This document shows, in pieces, positions 48,808-62,170 of a stretch of 64,000 bases of DNA. Positions within the stretch are counted from its first letter, which is position 1. Every line of letters starts with the position of its first letter. The stretch comes from Mytilus galloprovincialis (lineage: Eukaryota > Mollusca > Bivalvia > Mytilida > Mytilidae), in assembly GCF_965363235.1 (NCBI RefSeq), contig NC_134848.1, positions 65,786,681-65,850,680 of the forward strand. Reading direction: 5' to 3'. A program made the translations under genes and the position numbers. The notes below the pieces were generated by a model that saw nothing but the letters and a program-made list of their open reading frames with translations, was not told the origin of the DNA and did no database searches.

Positions 48808-49215
48808 TTATGAATCCTTATATACCTCTTTAGGATTCACTTGATCTACAATGACTGATGTATACATGACAAACAAGGCCAAAATGTCTATGAAGTTTAA
48901 AAATGTGATAAACTCTCTCCACGGCAAAGGAAACACTATAAGCTTGCAAATAATTTCAATCGTAAAGTACGCCAATGTTATCATTTTGAGATACCAAAAA
49001 GCATCGATTTCAACGTAAACATGTCGTGGTAGTACCACTGATGCGTCATGATATGTATCATTAAACCAGTAATCATCGAACAGTTCCTCCTCCTCTGATG
49101 TAAAGTAATCAAACCATTCATCTTTTGTTAATTTTCTTCTAAATAATGGATGTGTACTGCTGACCAGTAGAAACAAAGACAGTAGAACCATTGCATTGCT
49201 GATATATAAAAACAC
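48808..49215 (-). CDS. Truncated Kv channel exon 2 (S1-S3 only), copy B
   Basis: Matches the first 135 codons of 7699-8559 with one silent change and one Leu to Val, then reaches TAA directly after EVYKDS. A deletion equal to A 7626-8156 (531 bp) joins the S3-S4 linker to sequence that lies beyond the stop codon in copy A. S4, pore, selectivity filter and S6 are lost. If spliced to 54261-54737 the product would be 294 aa: T1 plus S1-S3. It cannot conduct. It is either a pseudogene or, since T1 alone drives subunit assembly in this family, a possible dominant-negative subunit. Acceptor and remaining frame are undamaged. Confidence 0.88.
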   Translation of the reverse strand: MFLYISNAMVLLSLFLLVSSTHPLFRRKLTKDEWFDYFTSEEEELFDDYWFNDTYHDASVVLPRHVYVEIDAFWYLKMITLAYFTIEIICKLIVFPLPWREFITFLNFIDILALFVMYTSVIVDQVNPKEVYKDS

Positions 49216-49383
49216 CTAAATAAAAAATAAAATAAAGAAAACTTGGTTATTATACACTACTGCATATGACTGTGATCAACAGTTAGAAACTAAAATAGAT
49301 TGTTTAAAAAATATTTTTACATAAGCTAGAGGTAGAGGAGAGTGATATCTCAAACATATATTTAAATTCACCGCATTTTTACG

Positions 49384-49653
49384 TCTGTCCCAAGTTAGGA
49401 GCCTCTGGTTTTTGTTAGTCTTGCATGTTTTTTTAAAATTTAATTCATTTATATATTTTAGAGTTTAAGAAGACGTCCATTTTCACTGAACTAGTACACA
49501 TGTTTATTCAGGGGCCAGTTGAGTCCCGCCTCCAGATACGGGATTATCTTACTGCATTGAAAAAAACATCGGAGGTGATCGGCTGCTGTCTGTACTTTGA
49601 TCGGATTGTTGTCTCTTTGTCATATTCCCCATGTCCATTTTCAATTTTATAGT
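49384..49653 (+). repeat. Interspersed repeat R2 in Kv intron, unit B
   Basis: Orthologous to 8722-8989 with only scattered substitutions. Confidence 0.7.
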
Positions 49654-49851
49654 CGCCAAACTTTACTTATGCGAGAATCAAACATCCCTTTTAAGTTATC
49701 GATATGTTAATAAACTGCTCATGATTGACTCGGATTTTGAAATTGGATATTTCATAAATTCATTACGAAAAGTATATTAGTTTCAATAAATAAAGCGAGC
49801 TTGATTGGTACAGCAAGAAAAAAAGTGTAAAATGACCATGCGTTCACTTAC

Positions 49852-50325
49852 TTAAAGGGGCGCTAGCTGTCAAATTCATGTTCACCGATTCTAATCAAAT
49901 TCTCATATTTGATTTATAACAATGTAAAACATTTATCCAAACTATTAAAAGTCTAAATCAAACAATGAACAAGGCACACAGATGTTTATTTGTAGATCGA
50001 ATCAGTCAATCAAATGATTTACCTTTGTTTCATTTTCAATGTTGACATTATCTTCCTTTAAATAACTTTACACATACAATTCACGTGTTATCCATCTCAA
50101 GCTAAGGGGTTAAATTAAATTTCACATGAATACGTATTCAATGAGGTTGAGCTATTGCAAGTGAATAATTAATAATCAATGTTTTTTTTTGCTTATTTTG
50201 ACAAAATTGAACCTTATTGGCTACTAAAAAGGAATTATTATTTCACTATTTGTATTTCATTACTGATTGAGCCTAAAAACAAATATATTAGGTTTTTCAT
50301 ATATCTCGTAGCTAGTGCCCCTTGA
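49852..50325 (+). mobile_element. R5 TIR element, unit B, internally deleted
   Basis: Orthologue of 9192-9890 with both ends kept and the segment equal to A 9325-9547 missing. Confidence 0.65.
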
Positions 50326-52749
50326 AGGATTGTGTACAACAACTCAATTAAATCAGAATATTCAAAACAGCATACTAGTAACTGATAGTCATACATTAGA
50401 AACATGGTAATATTCATCGAATATGAATTGATTGATAGATATAAATTTCAATTTTTGGAAACAAAATATAGTATGCGTCGTGGAGAAAAAGATCTAAGAC
50501 CTACCTCTTATATTTATTGATTATTTGTACTCGTCATGCATATAAATTTTCCACTAGTCTTTAGCCAATCAGCAACCATGTAAACATAGGTCATTTCATC
50601 GTGATTGGGAAATTGAATTGCCATCTTCACTCTTACCGAATGAAGAACTTTACAACGGGAAAGAATTGTATTAAAATGAATATAATAAGCAACAATATAA
50701 AAAATCAGATCCGTCAGGTCTATAGTTCAGAAATTTTGGGACATCTGATTTTATATATTAGTATATATAGCATTTGAGTCCTATGTTAGATTGATATAGT
50801 GGAATAAAGGTCGATGGATAAAAATGGATTACAGTGCGTTTTAACAATTCCAATGATATATTAATCGATGTGTATTACTAACTGGGTCTTATGGTAATTT
50901 TTTCTGCTTATTGTACAAAAAGTAATTTGAAACTAATCCATATTGTCCGTCATAATTGCTCTCGTTAGATCTCTTAAACAATCACGGTTACTTGAAAGTC
51001 ATTCTATAATATCAAATAATGCATCCTATATGTGTAATGTTTGAGTCATTAAAATGTAATGTGTCAAACAGAAGTAGTTTTGTATTGATAGTGTTATCTT
51101 TACCATTTCTATGGAAACAATGTAGTATGTTGTCCTGACTTACTTGACTTAATCCACTTCGTTCCAAGGGGGACATAGGGCGACTACAATTTTTTGTCCT
51201 ATTATTAAACAAAATATTCTTCGGGCATTAACCCTTAGTTAAATCAACTTTGAAATGGCGAAAAACAAAATTAACCAAAAAATGTGTGAATACCAGATTT
51301 TGTTATAGTCATAAGTAGGACACATTTATTTATTTTCGGTATGATACCCCCCAAATAAAGAGGGTCGGATATTTGTATGTTCGAGATAAATAAAAAATCA
51401 AAAAGTCAGAAAGTGAGTAAAAAAACCAAAGTGTCAGCAAGAAAAAGTTTACCGCTCTCGCTCGTTTCATATGCTTTTTAAAGATGTGTATAGTTGGGGA
51501 TTGCTGCAAGACGAACATGTTTTTCTTTCCAAATATATATTGGTTTTTCAAAGCTCGTTAACAATCTATTTCTGATGTGTCAATTTCCAGGACATACTTA
51601 ATGAAATAACTGTTATTTTAGTTTGTAATTTTCCTAAAGTATTTTTTTATGAACTGAAGCCAACTATAATCAATCGACAAGAATTATAAAATCTTTCTTT
51701 ACTACAGACTTGATCACTTAGCTGCTATATAGAAAAGATTGTTACAAACATGTAGATCCCATATAATGATAACAGTTAATTAACAGAAAGTAAAATAACA
51801 AAAATATACTGGACTCAAATGCCAAAAACCAAAGGCTCAACGAGATCAAACAAATGTCAAATGTCAAATTCCTGACTTATCACAGGCGTTTCCTTTAGCA
51901 GAAAATGATGGATTTTTCATTGGATTAATAGATAGCAAAAACATGGTTTGGTCTTTTATATCATACTCTCCATTAACGGCTTGTCAGAAATGATGATTTC
52001 AAGCATTTAAGACACACATAATGATTACAGTCGATCTCCCGAGAGTTAGTTAATGGGGTTCAAGACACGTTCAACCAAATTAATTCAATGTTCATTCATG
52101 TATTTAATTTAAGTTTAAGATCAAATATGGATGTTGGACGTGAACTTATTGACCTTTTAGTCTTTGATACAATGACTTTTTTATAACCTGATATTGGCTC
52201 TGAAGTATTATTCATCGGTTGTTGGTTTTGGTCCATACAGTCTGTTTTTTTAGTTATTGATTTATATATCAATAAGACTGTTACTTTCCTTTCAGAATCA
52301 TTTTACATTTATCTTGTCGAGGGCTTTAGACAGCTAACCTTGCAGTATTGGTCATTTGTGAAGGACTTACGGTTACCTCTAGTTGTTTACGTTAGCCAAA
52401 TGGTCTCGAGATGAGAGTTTTTTCATTTGCAATCATAAATCCACTTTTTATTTCATAAGTATTCAAATAGATGGACAAATGCGTATCTCATTTTATTGAT
52501 AAATCAGAGAACCGAGGTTTTCGATATTTTTATTCCTAATTCCATATTTAATAATACCTGTCAGGGGGAGATTTCTACATGATCAATAGCTGAAATTGTT
52601 TATCTAACTTCACCAGAATTTGTTTTACTTTCCCGAAAAAAAACACAACTGTGTCGTGAATATCTCTATTGCACTAATCAGAAGTACAGAGTTTCAGTAT
52701 TGGTAAACTAGCAACTTATATCAAACGGGATTTATGATGTGCTTTCAAG

Positions 52750-53045
52750 AGGTTTTCTACTCAGTTTCAAAATAACAAACTTTTGATAACACTAGTATTG
52801 ATATTGATAGGGGATATTAGCCATTGAAATTTTGGCGGGAAAATGTTCTTTCTTGATATTTCATAAATTTATCTGTAACAAGTTTAAAAAATACAAGACT
52901 TTTATAGATGTCTTATACTCATACAGTCATGTAAAAGATTTATAAAAAGAAAAATGGGGGTCAATGGGCAAATTTCGAATGAATTAAGCCAGAGGTTTCC
53001 GAAAATCTGACATAAATTGCAAAACATGACAAGCGAACATTCTTA
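52750..53045 (-). repeat. Diverged R7 copy, unit B intron
   Basis: Orthologue of 16390-16729 with a small internal deletion after 'acaagtttaaaa'. Confidence 0.6.
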
Positions 53046-54260
53046 AAATGAAACATGTATTTTGAATTGACGCTTGACTATCTATCGCTGCCCATTTTTC
53101 GTTATAACTGTTAAGTAACAATTGCTTCATCTAACACAAAAGCAAGTACAGGAGCATAATTTATTATACAGTTAATGGGGTTGATACAATGATATATCAA
53201 CTCTAGAGATATGATAGTTGAGGGTACATTATCTTATCTGTAGGCTCTAAATTTAAACTATAAACTGAAGGTACCAGTCTTGTATAACAACATAAGTTTC
53301 CGGTGCATGTCAAAACATGGAGGGAAACGAAAAAGTCCATTTTTCTGATTTTTGTTCTGGACTCATTTTTTTCTGTTTGATTATAGGTTTATGCTGAATT
53401 GAAACATATATTTAGAGTGATAAAAATATCTTTTTGGGGATATCAATCCAGGAAAGTGGAAGGATATCATGTATACTGGAAGTGGTGCGGCCTAGTGAAA
53501 ACAGCAAACAGAAAGAAGAAAAAAAACCCAAAACGGCAGGGTTACTTAACTTTTTATTCTTCATGGCATGACCCACTTATTTTTCGATTACATCACAATT
53601 TCACATTAGTACATACATTGACATACATAATATGAACATGAAATTTGTTTTCTTTGTAGCGTTTTTTTTATATTTTTATTTTCAAAGATCAGCTGTTTGG
53701 ATGTAAAACTATGGAGCAATCAATTACAAGACTGCAACCTGAAGTATAGCAGTTGATTAAGATACTTTTAAAAGAGTTTCCTGTTTTTTTCTCATAATTT
53801 ATTATCTGCTTTTAAACAAATGTTACATTTTTTGTTTTATTCCTGGAAATATTCAATGAAGTATTCGAAAGGAAACCACCGAAAACAAGAAGGAAATGAA
53901 AATAAATCCCTGATAATTTAAAACACGTGGTAAACAAACATAATTGAATTAACGTTCACGGACACTGTTTTAAATCTTTTATCTATCTCTCGAATATTTG
54001 CCGCGGTGAAAATAGAAAAAGACCACTAGCCTAACGAATCTTCGTCGACGTTAATATCATCCTAAGTTAAAAACAGTTGGTATTTTGTTTCTGCATGTCT
54101 GGTAATTTTAGAATTCTCGAGAAAATTGTTTGTAGAATTTTATTTAGTATACATCAAACTAAGATATGGTATGATCATATCTTGATTCACCATATCAGGA
54201 AATGGAAACGAATGGTATCTTCGTGCACCATTATACTATTTCAACATATATTAATAATAC

Positions 54261-54737
54261 CTTGGCTAAAAAAGATGAAGTTGGATATTCCATTACAGAC
54301 CACGCTCTCGCTTGTACAGACCTCCATCCGTTACCGCCGGCCATCGTCGCTACTATTTCAAACATAGTATTTCTTTTACATTCCCCGTCCTCTAAAACAG
54401 ATAAAACTTGTAGGTTGTCAAAGTACGAAACATATCTAGTGAAACAACACGATTCTAATTCAGTTTCTGGTATTCCCCAAAATTCAAGTTCTTCATTGAA
54501 TTTCTGTGGACATATGTCTTCTGGCATGTGTAGTTTTCCTCCATTTAGATAATCAAATATATTGTTGGTAGACGTTGTGTGTCTATTGAATTGAAAGTCC
54601 ATACATTTAGAATCATTCTTAATTGTTGCTAAGATATGATCTGCGGCATCAGAGGTAGTTTCACGAATTCTTCTTAAAAGTTGATCTGACAATTCGTGTT
54701 TTATTCCTCTATTTGAAATACAATGTACTTTTGCCAT
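54261..54737 (-). CDS. Kv channel exon 1 (T1 domain), copy B
   Basis: Copy of the T1 exon at 17962-18438 with two substitutions: one silent, one Glu to Asp in LSVLEDGE. The HX5CX20CC motif, start codon, upstream stop and GTATTA donor are all kept. Intron to copy B exon 2 is 49216-54260 (5.0 kb, shorter because the 4.1 kb transposon and smaller pieces are absent). The exon is intact although the downstream exon is truncated. Confidence 0.9.
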
Positions 54738-57700
54738 ATTTCGCTACACTTTCTTATGCAACCTTATCTAGCGTAATACATGAAAGAACAAATTACCTAT
54801 TATGTTTTTTTAAACTTTTAAACTTAATCTTAATTGTCATAGGTATACGTTATAATTTAACAGCTCGTTGAGTTAATGCCATTGCATTCAATTATCGTCT
54901 AATCGATGTAAGAAACGCTCATCCATTTCCGACAGTGGCAATATTCTAAGACATCAATTTATAAGTAATGAATCTAGTCATTAATCTTTAACAACTTATT
55001 AACCTCAATCTCCATAATATAGAAATAAGGTGACATGGGCTGATTGTCAAAGAGACAATAGACTTTACACATTTACCAATGAACAGCATACACACATTCG
55101 CAGTAACAATATTCAGTGTATAAGTATTAATAATGCAATAACTTAAATATTGTAAATAAATGCATTGGCATTTAGAAGTATTGATTTATCTTTAATATTT
55201 GTGTTCCTTAAGGACTCTATACTAAAATTTGCTACAATTGATGATTATTAATATTTGATAAATTTAAATATCCTTTCGAGAAGCACTCCAGTTATAATTA
55301 TATAATATTTGAATTAAAAGAGGGACGAAAGATACCAAATAAACTCATCATAGATACCAGGACTAAATTTTGTATATACGTCAGACGCGCGTTTCGCAGG
55401 GACAGTCAAACTCATAAATCGAAAATAAACTGACAACGCCATGGCTAAAAATGAAAAAGACAAACAGACAAACAATAGACACAACATAGAAAACTTAAGA
55501 ATAAACAACACGAACCCCACCAAAAACTAGGGGTGATCTCAGGTGCTCCGGAAGGGTAAGTAGATCCTGTTCCACATGTGGCACCCGTCGTGTTGCTAAC
55601 GTGATAACAAATCCGGTAAATAGTCTAATTCGGTAGGTCACATTCATGAAAGGGAAGGGGATTGTAATTAAGACGTAAGGAACATATCCGATATCATTTG
55701 TGAAACGGTTATTCAATAACGGTCAACCAACTCGTGATGGCGTCCGTAAAATTTACGAAGGGATGATTTCAACTTCACCATTTTGAAATCTTGGTTTAAT
55801 AGATTTCTTGTGAGCAACAACCCTCTATCAAGAAAATCGTGATAGGAAATGCAAGCATGGGAATATCGTATCAATTGGGATATATATACCCCGTATGCAG
55901 GTGCTGCTGGAATGTTGCTACTTAGAAATGGAAAGTTCAGAATTGAATTAAGTGAGAATTCAAATATTGATAGAGGTCATTGATATTTAATTTGTACAAC
56001 GTATATTGTTGTATCTCATATTTATAAGCATTTATTTCGGAAATAGTTTTTATTTTTCATAAAGAGAACAAATTACCAGTTGGCAAATATTTTTACTAAA
56101 CTCAATTGTCACAGTTTGCTGAGTTAGAAATTTTACAAACTGAGATCCTTCTTATTGATATTAAAAACCTACATGAATTTCCGATATCTGGAATAATCTT
56201 AGAGACCAATATGTAAGTAATTATATAATTACTACTTATTACCTTCCATTTCAACGAAGCAAATACAATACAAACATATAAAGGAATTGTGGTATGATTG
56301 CCTATGGAACAATATTACTATCAATATGTATTAATGAACAATGAATAACTTGTTTACCGTTACAATGCAATTTAAAAGTTTAAATGATACAATACCTAAA
56401 ATGACGTTCTGATAATTGCGGACAATTAAATCTTCGTGCATGGGGAATTAAGAAGTATTGATTTAACCGGGATATATAAGTTTTGTGAGGACACCTAACA
56501 ATTCTAGTTTTCATGAATATTTAATAAATCTAAATAGCCTGTCAAGTAGTACTGCAAACATTCCCATTTTTGTATTTATTATAAATTATTGGACGTTTAA
56601 TCTCAAGTAGACATATCATATAGAGCTAGTTGTTGTGGAAAAATGAACAACGTATTTTGTTTTATCTTATATTTATAAGCATCTTTTCGGTATGGTTGGT
56701 TTTTCTTTACTTTTTTAAATAGATAATCAGAACGTGTGTAGTCTGATGAAAATGCTATAGCTTAGAATGTTTTAGTTTTGAAAATTATAACAAAATCTAT
56801 TAAATTTAACTTGCATATCCTTGTAGCACTGGATCGATACCGTTGCTGAAGAACTAACTATATATTATCTGCTAATTATACGAGATAAAACAGTCTTTCT
56901 CATATTGCCCGTTGCTGTTGGACGTTATGCAACCAACAATTAATCATATATTGTCTGTCGATAAATCAAAGAATTATCAAGAGTGAAGATGATACATAAC
57001 AGCTGAACTTTCTATCACTTACTCAAGTAAAGAGAAATGCAGATTCTCAATGATCAACATTTGGGTTGTCAAACTGCCAAGTATCTATAAAATTATTCTT
57101 GTAAATCGTGTGATTCAAAGACATTTAAATAAATATACAGTTTGTTTAAAATCACCGTATGACCAATAGTTCAGAACAAGATGTCGCAGATTGGAATTAA
57201 ATATGCGTCCTCTTCTCAGCTTATCCTATATCAAGTCTTGAATATTGCAGTTGTTATCTAATAATTCTCTGTTTCTATGCATGTTGGTGTTTGTATTTGT
57301 AGCAGTTCACTGTAGTTCCGTTGATTTCCACTTATAATTGATGTATGTGGTTTCCTTGTTTGAAGTTTTTAACCCGCAATTGTATTTTCTTATTCTATTA
57401 ATGACTTCGAACAGAGGTATACTACTGTTGTCTTTATTTATTCAGCATGTCCAAAATTAACTGAAAACTGAACATAAATGTTTGTAGTGCAAGCTCTTTT
57501 ACTTATGCTTCCTGTTATTTTGGCAAATTACCGTTTGCCATTAAATTAGGTATGCAATCACATTTGTTAAAAATTCAATACATTTTAAGCTCTGTCAGTA
57601 CTTTCTGATGAAACAATTATTTTTTTAGAAGAAAAAAAACAAAAAACATTGGGTTTCGGAAAAAAAAACCATATGCATATTTCCTTTTTAATATACTTCA

Positions 57701-60620
57701 AAACATTTAAAGTTATATTCATATAATAAGGTGGTTTTAACGTATCATTGCATTTTACATGCTTAAACAGTTTATAAAAAATAAACGATTATGTTTTTCT
57801 TTTTTTTAAACTTATTTTGTAACTTGGCAGTTTGTTATAGATTTTTGGCTATTATGGATTTTATGCAATTTCCTCAGGTTTTTGTTGACGGTTGTAATAA
57901 CAAGAATATCAAAATGGAAATGGGTTTGTAATGGTGTCGATATTTGTGTATTTTGTATCCAAGCCGGGTTATCTTTAAAATCGAAGCTGATATAAACAAA
58001 AATCCTGTGCATATAGTTGTTTTAAATCAAAATCGTATTATTGAAATGATTAATTATCTTAAATTTTATATGCATAGAGAAAATAAAAATAAAATATCTG
58101 AAATATAAGGCAAGATCTTATAAGAGCAAAGAGTAAACACACTTGAAAAATAAGGGTGAGGTTGTGATGGCGAACAGATGGTGGGGGTTGGGGACGACAG
58201 AGTTAGAAAATCGGAGAAAAACCCGCGTCTTGTCTTGGTGTAAAGTATTTGGAACAAAATAAACCACTTTTATCGCATTTTCATCAATCTCCTTGTGAGA
58301 ATGCTAAGGCACGATCATAGTGAGAAAATTTAACTACTGACTGAAGTCGATGTAAAATAAGTTTTTTACGAGCATCTTCATGAGTAGGTTGAATAATATC
58401 ACCGATTATTGATGTATACACAGCAGGAGACACATACCCTGAATCTAAACATGGATAATCTGTAGTTTCGTATAGCTTAATGATATTCTAAGTTTCTCAG
58501 ATGATATAAAACTATAACACTTAATCTTCAAAACCATTTCGATAGAAATTGGCAAATCTGGACTGTCAATTTTGTATCATGTTGAAATATAAAGTTTATC
58601 TAATCTGTTTAAATGTTAAAGTTCAAACTAATATAGCGATGATGCAATTCTCAATAGTATAAATTGAAAGACTTGACCAGTAACTCTATTGTAATTATTT
58701 AATATAATCAAATATACTAAGATAACGAAAATATTAAAATGTGTAATTACGGTGATCAATAATCAACAAGAAAAGTTTTCAAACTTTAACTAATTTAAAA
58801 ATAAGAATGCAACACAATGTTTACATGCATTGATCCGAATATATCGATGAAATTATGTCTATTGTATTGAGTTGGGTTTTAAACCTTTATAAAATTCATT
58901 TTGTATACAAATATTTTCAAAAATACATTTATCTAATAATAGACTGAAGATTGGTATTGACCTTACGTTAACAGTATACAATGAATAATCGTATATAAAA
59001 AGATAGGACCCTAAAAGTAGATGTAAATGGAGGATAACGAACATGAGGTATTGTAAATACATTGTAAAAGCAAAACTTGTCGTAAGGTTAAAATCTTGTA
59101 TTTTTATCTGAAGATTTGATGTCATGTGTATTACTAGTTTAAAAGTAACGACGATTGCGAGAGCATTTAGATCTTGATATAAGATATGATATGGCATTTG
59201 GTTTGTAATTGGATGGAAAAATGTCTTTCTGGTTTTGTTTATATTCTTGTTGTTGAAAACCTAGTGGTTGATCGATGTTCATACAAGCCTCGTTTAATCT
59301 ATAATTATTTTAAATATCTAGATAAACAAGATTTACCAAACAGTATTATTACTTCCTTGTCGTATATTTATATCGCATACAACGTAGATATGGATACTAA
59401 TCTAGTCCCAACTTGTCAGCGGGAAGAACATTTTCAGGTCTGCACGTCTTTAGCGAAGATTGGCACACCTTTTTTGTTTGGAGCATTTGAAGCCTTTTAT
59501 GCATGTAGCTTCACCAAGTCTGCCCAATCTAAACAGTAAATCAATATATGGATTTATAAGCTGCGGATTATGCAAGGAGCTATATTAATTGATATTACAA
59601 AGAAGAACCTAGAAAGAATAGCAAAACTTTATTACGGTACAATTTGCTTGAGGGGTATGACTTTAATGTCTAACTGCTTTCTTTTTCATCATCTGAGGAT
59701 GTGGTAAAAATTGTATGCTACAAGTCATGGCAGTACACAGCTATAACTAGCTACGTAATAATACATATCATTTACCAGCAGTAAGAGAAATAAAACAATA
59801 AAAAACAAATATTTTGAAGATTTTAATAAGCCATGTTGAACATGTATTATACTGGTATAGTTACTATAGAATTAAACACATTTTGTCGAGAAGCGATAGA
59901 TGTTATAAATGGGGCGATTATATCACCAACTTAATTAAAGTCCGTAAATACGTCAAGGTCAATCAAGGAATTTCGCGCAACTGTATTATATATTAATATA
60001 AAAAACATTCAATCTCTAATACATTATTAATATTCTTTTGCATAAGAAACAGAAATAATAGCTAAGTTTTTTTGCAGTCTGAATTTGTTTGGAACCACAG
60101 GATCTCATGCATGTCTGTCTGAGTATCGTGCATGAATAGATAACGGTGAAATTGACTTTCAATGGAAAATTAAATTAGAAATGTAAATTTAAGTTGCAAA
60201 AACATTATAACTCCCTAGAACATGATATATGAATTGACGTCAATAAAACTTATAATACACTATCTTTAGTATAAATGTAAATTACCTTTGTTTTTCTTTT
60301 AAAGAATGGCGATGTTGACAAAACATTTTGTATTTTAAATTACGTTTTTTAAACTCTGGCGATTTAGTATTGATAGTAAAGGCCGTACGTCGTTTTTGGT
60401 TTTCCATCGTTCTTTTTTTTATTCTCGGTGATATACTGTATAACCAACAACTCATTTCATTCTTTCTCTCATAACAAGGTAATGAGCGAATGTAAAATCT
60501 TTTATATTCTGAATTTGGTTTTCTTTTCAATATATGTTTGCATGTATTCACACTATTATAAACATATGTTTTTCGAAATGTTTATTCGGCGAGAGATAAT
60601 TTTGTTTCTACCTTCAATAG
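54738..60620. other. Intergenic region between Kv-B and SHFL-B
   Basis: Collinear with 18439-26594 minus the MITE and the 1.9 kb segment. R4/R3 at 55312-55940. The signal-peptide-like frame near 57478 is broken here. Any essential shared SHFL first exon should be among the sequence common to both units. Confidence 0.5.
55312..55940 (+). repeat. Interspersed repeat R4 with nested R3, unit B
   Basis: Orthologous to 19014-19640; R3 insert at about 55339-55397. Confidence 0.65.
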
Positions 60621-60732
60621 ATAATAAGACTGCAAGAGCTGTTCAGAGGACGATTTACGTTTGAGGAAGCACAGTCACTTTTCAACCATTTCCATGGAGA
60701 TTGTCTGGCAGCTGCTAATTTTGTCATTGATG
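60621..60732 (+). CDS. SHFL: Shiftless-like (SHFL) internal exon, copy B
   Basis: Same 112-bp exon as 26595-26706, by eye identical, with the same acceptor and GTAAAT donor. It feeds in phase into 61592-61638 and then 63147-63278, so this is the copy that appears to continue as a full gene. The start-codon exon is not identified and the 3' exons lie beyond the window. Confidence 0.75.
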
Positions 60733-61591
60733 GTAAATAAGTTTATTTTTAATGAAGACAAAATCTAAATCATGATTATGAAAAACATTAATATATGGTA
60801 TAAAAATAACGTACATGAAGTTAAGATTATTCTGGTTTTGATATTTCAAAAATTATACGCAATAATTCACACATTAAAACTTTTTAGCAACATACTTTGA
60901 ACGCAGATTCGTTATCATATATAACTATTCATTTGATTCATATCAGATTCATTACCAGAAAAAGTTGTTATTTAAAACTGATTAAAGAGGACAGAAAAAA
61001 TGTTTATGGGTGAACTAGATCCATGTATCTACTGATAAAGTCATTGTGTCTGCTGAAAATGTTTTAAATATTCGTCTTCATTTTCGCCTTACTCACCACA
61101 CTGATGTAGATTGTATGTCAAACACACACAACACATGACGTAAACTGTCGTCGCCTTAAATGGATAACAATTGGAATCAAACGTGATAATTGTAAGTGTG
61201 TTGCTTATTTTTGTTCAGTGGCAAATATTTATTAATCATGGACTTTTGACGAAGTCGATACGTTATAATATACCTGCAAGATTTTTATTGACCGTCAAAA
61301 TAAAGACTTTGGATACGTAATATAACATTTGAATCACGTGATCTTCATACACAATGCAAATAGTAGAATGCCACTCCATTTACAATATTGCATCATATCT
61401 AGATAAATACAGTGTTACAATAAACCGTTTGGTAAAATGTTACGAAAACTGTTAAAATGAATGATAGTTGATGAGATGATGAAATGTTATTTTCTTTCTG
61501 TATTGTGTTACTATACTAAGGGTTGATGAATGTGCATGATTTTATATTATGCCCTTTGATTATGCAACCAATATATATATTTTCTTTGCAG

Positions 61592-61638
61592 AAGAACCAC
61601 AAAGAGTTAGAGATGTTATTGGCACCGAAAATGAAACG
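61592..61638 (+). CDS. SHFL: SHFL-like small exon, copy B
   Basis: A 47-bp exon after tattttctttgcag, with donor GTAGGA. It reads EEPQRVRDVIGTENET when joined to 60621-60732, and ends in phase 0, which fits the phase-0 start of 63147-63278. The intron that follows (61639-63146) carries an R1 repeat. Confidence 0.65.
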
Positions 61639-61756
61639 GTAGGATTATTTGTTTGCATGTTTGCAATTTTATAAATAAATATATTCATATTCAGGAACGC
61701 TAAAGTAAAATGGCATAAGCTGACGTTATATGGTCCCTCGATGGTCCCATCGCTGA

Positions 61757-62170
61757 TATGGCAACTATAGATCACTGTACAGCCTTCAACAATGAGCAAA
61801 GCCCATACCGCATAGTCAGCTATAAAAGGCCCCTAAATGACAATGAAAAACAATTTAAACGAGAAAACTAACGGCCTCATTTATGTTTAAAAAATGAACG
61901 AAAAACAAATATGTAACAAATAAATAAACGACAACCACTGAGTTATAGGCTCCTGACTTTGGAAAATCACATACATACATAATATTGCGGAGTTAAACAT
62001 GTTAGCGTAATATCAACCTCCCCTAACCCCGGACAGTGGTATAAAAACAACAAAGGAACGAACTAAAAAGATCAGTGGAAAAAGGTTTAACTCATCAGAT
62101 CGACAAAAATACAAGTGGACGTGTCCGGGTACTTGTACATCCCAACAACAAAAAAACACTAGGAACATAT
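61757..62170 (+). repeat. Interspersed repeat R1 in SHFL intron, longest copy
   Basis: The most complete copy. After 'cataccgcatagtcagctat' it continues through 'gttataggctcctgacttt', 'acatgttagcgtaatatcaa' and 'acaaaaatacaagtggacgt'. A further fragment lies at 62316-62360. Confidence 0.7.

Larger units (their letters stand above)
47535..61891 (+). repeat. Duplicated block, unit B
   Basis: Second copy of the 6330-28103 block, shorter because it lacks the 4.1 kb transposon, 531 bp of the channel's last exon, about 220 bp of an R5 element, a TTAA-flanked MITE, a 1.9 kb segment and about 230 bp near its right end. Order and orientation of all shared features are preserved. The flanking DNA on the left (before 47535) is unrelated to the DNA before 6330. 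Confidence 0.9.
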
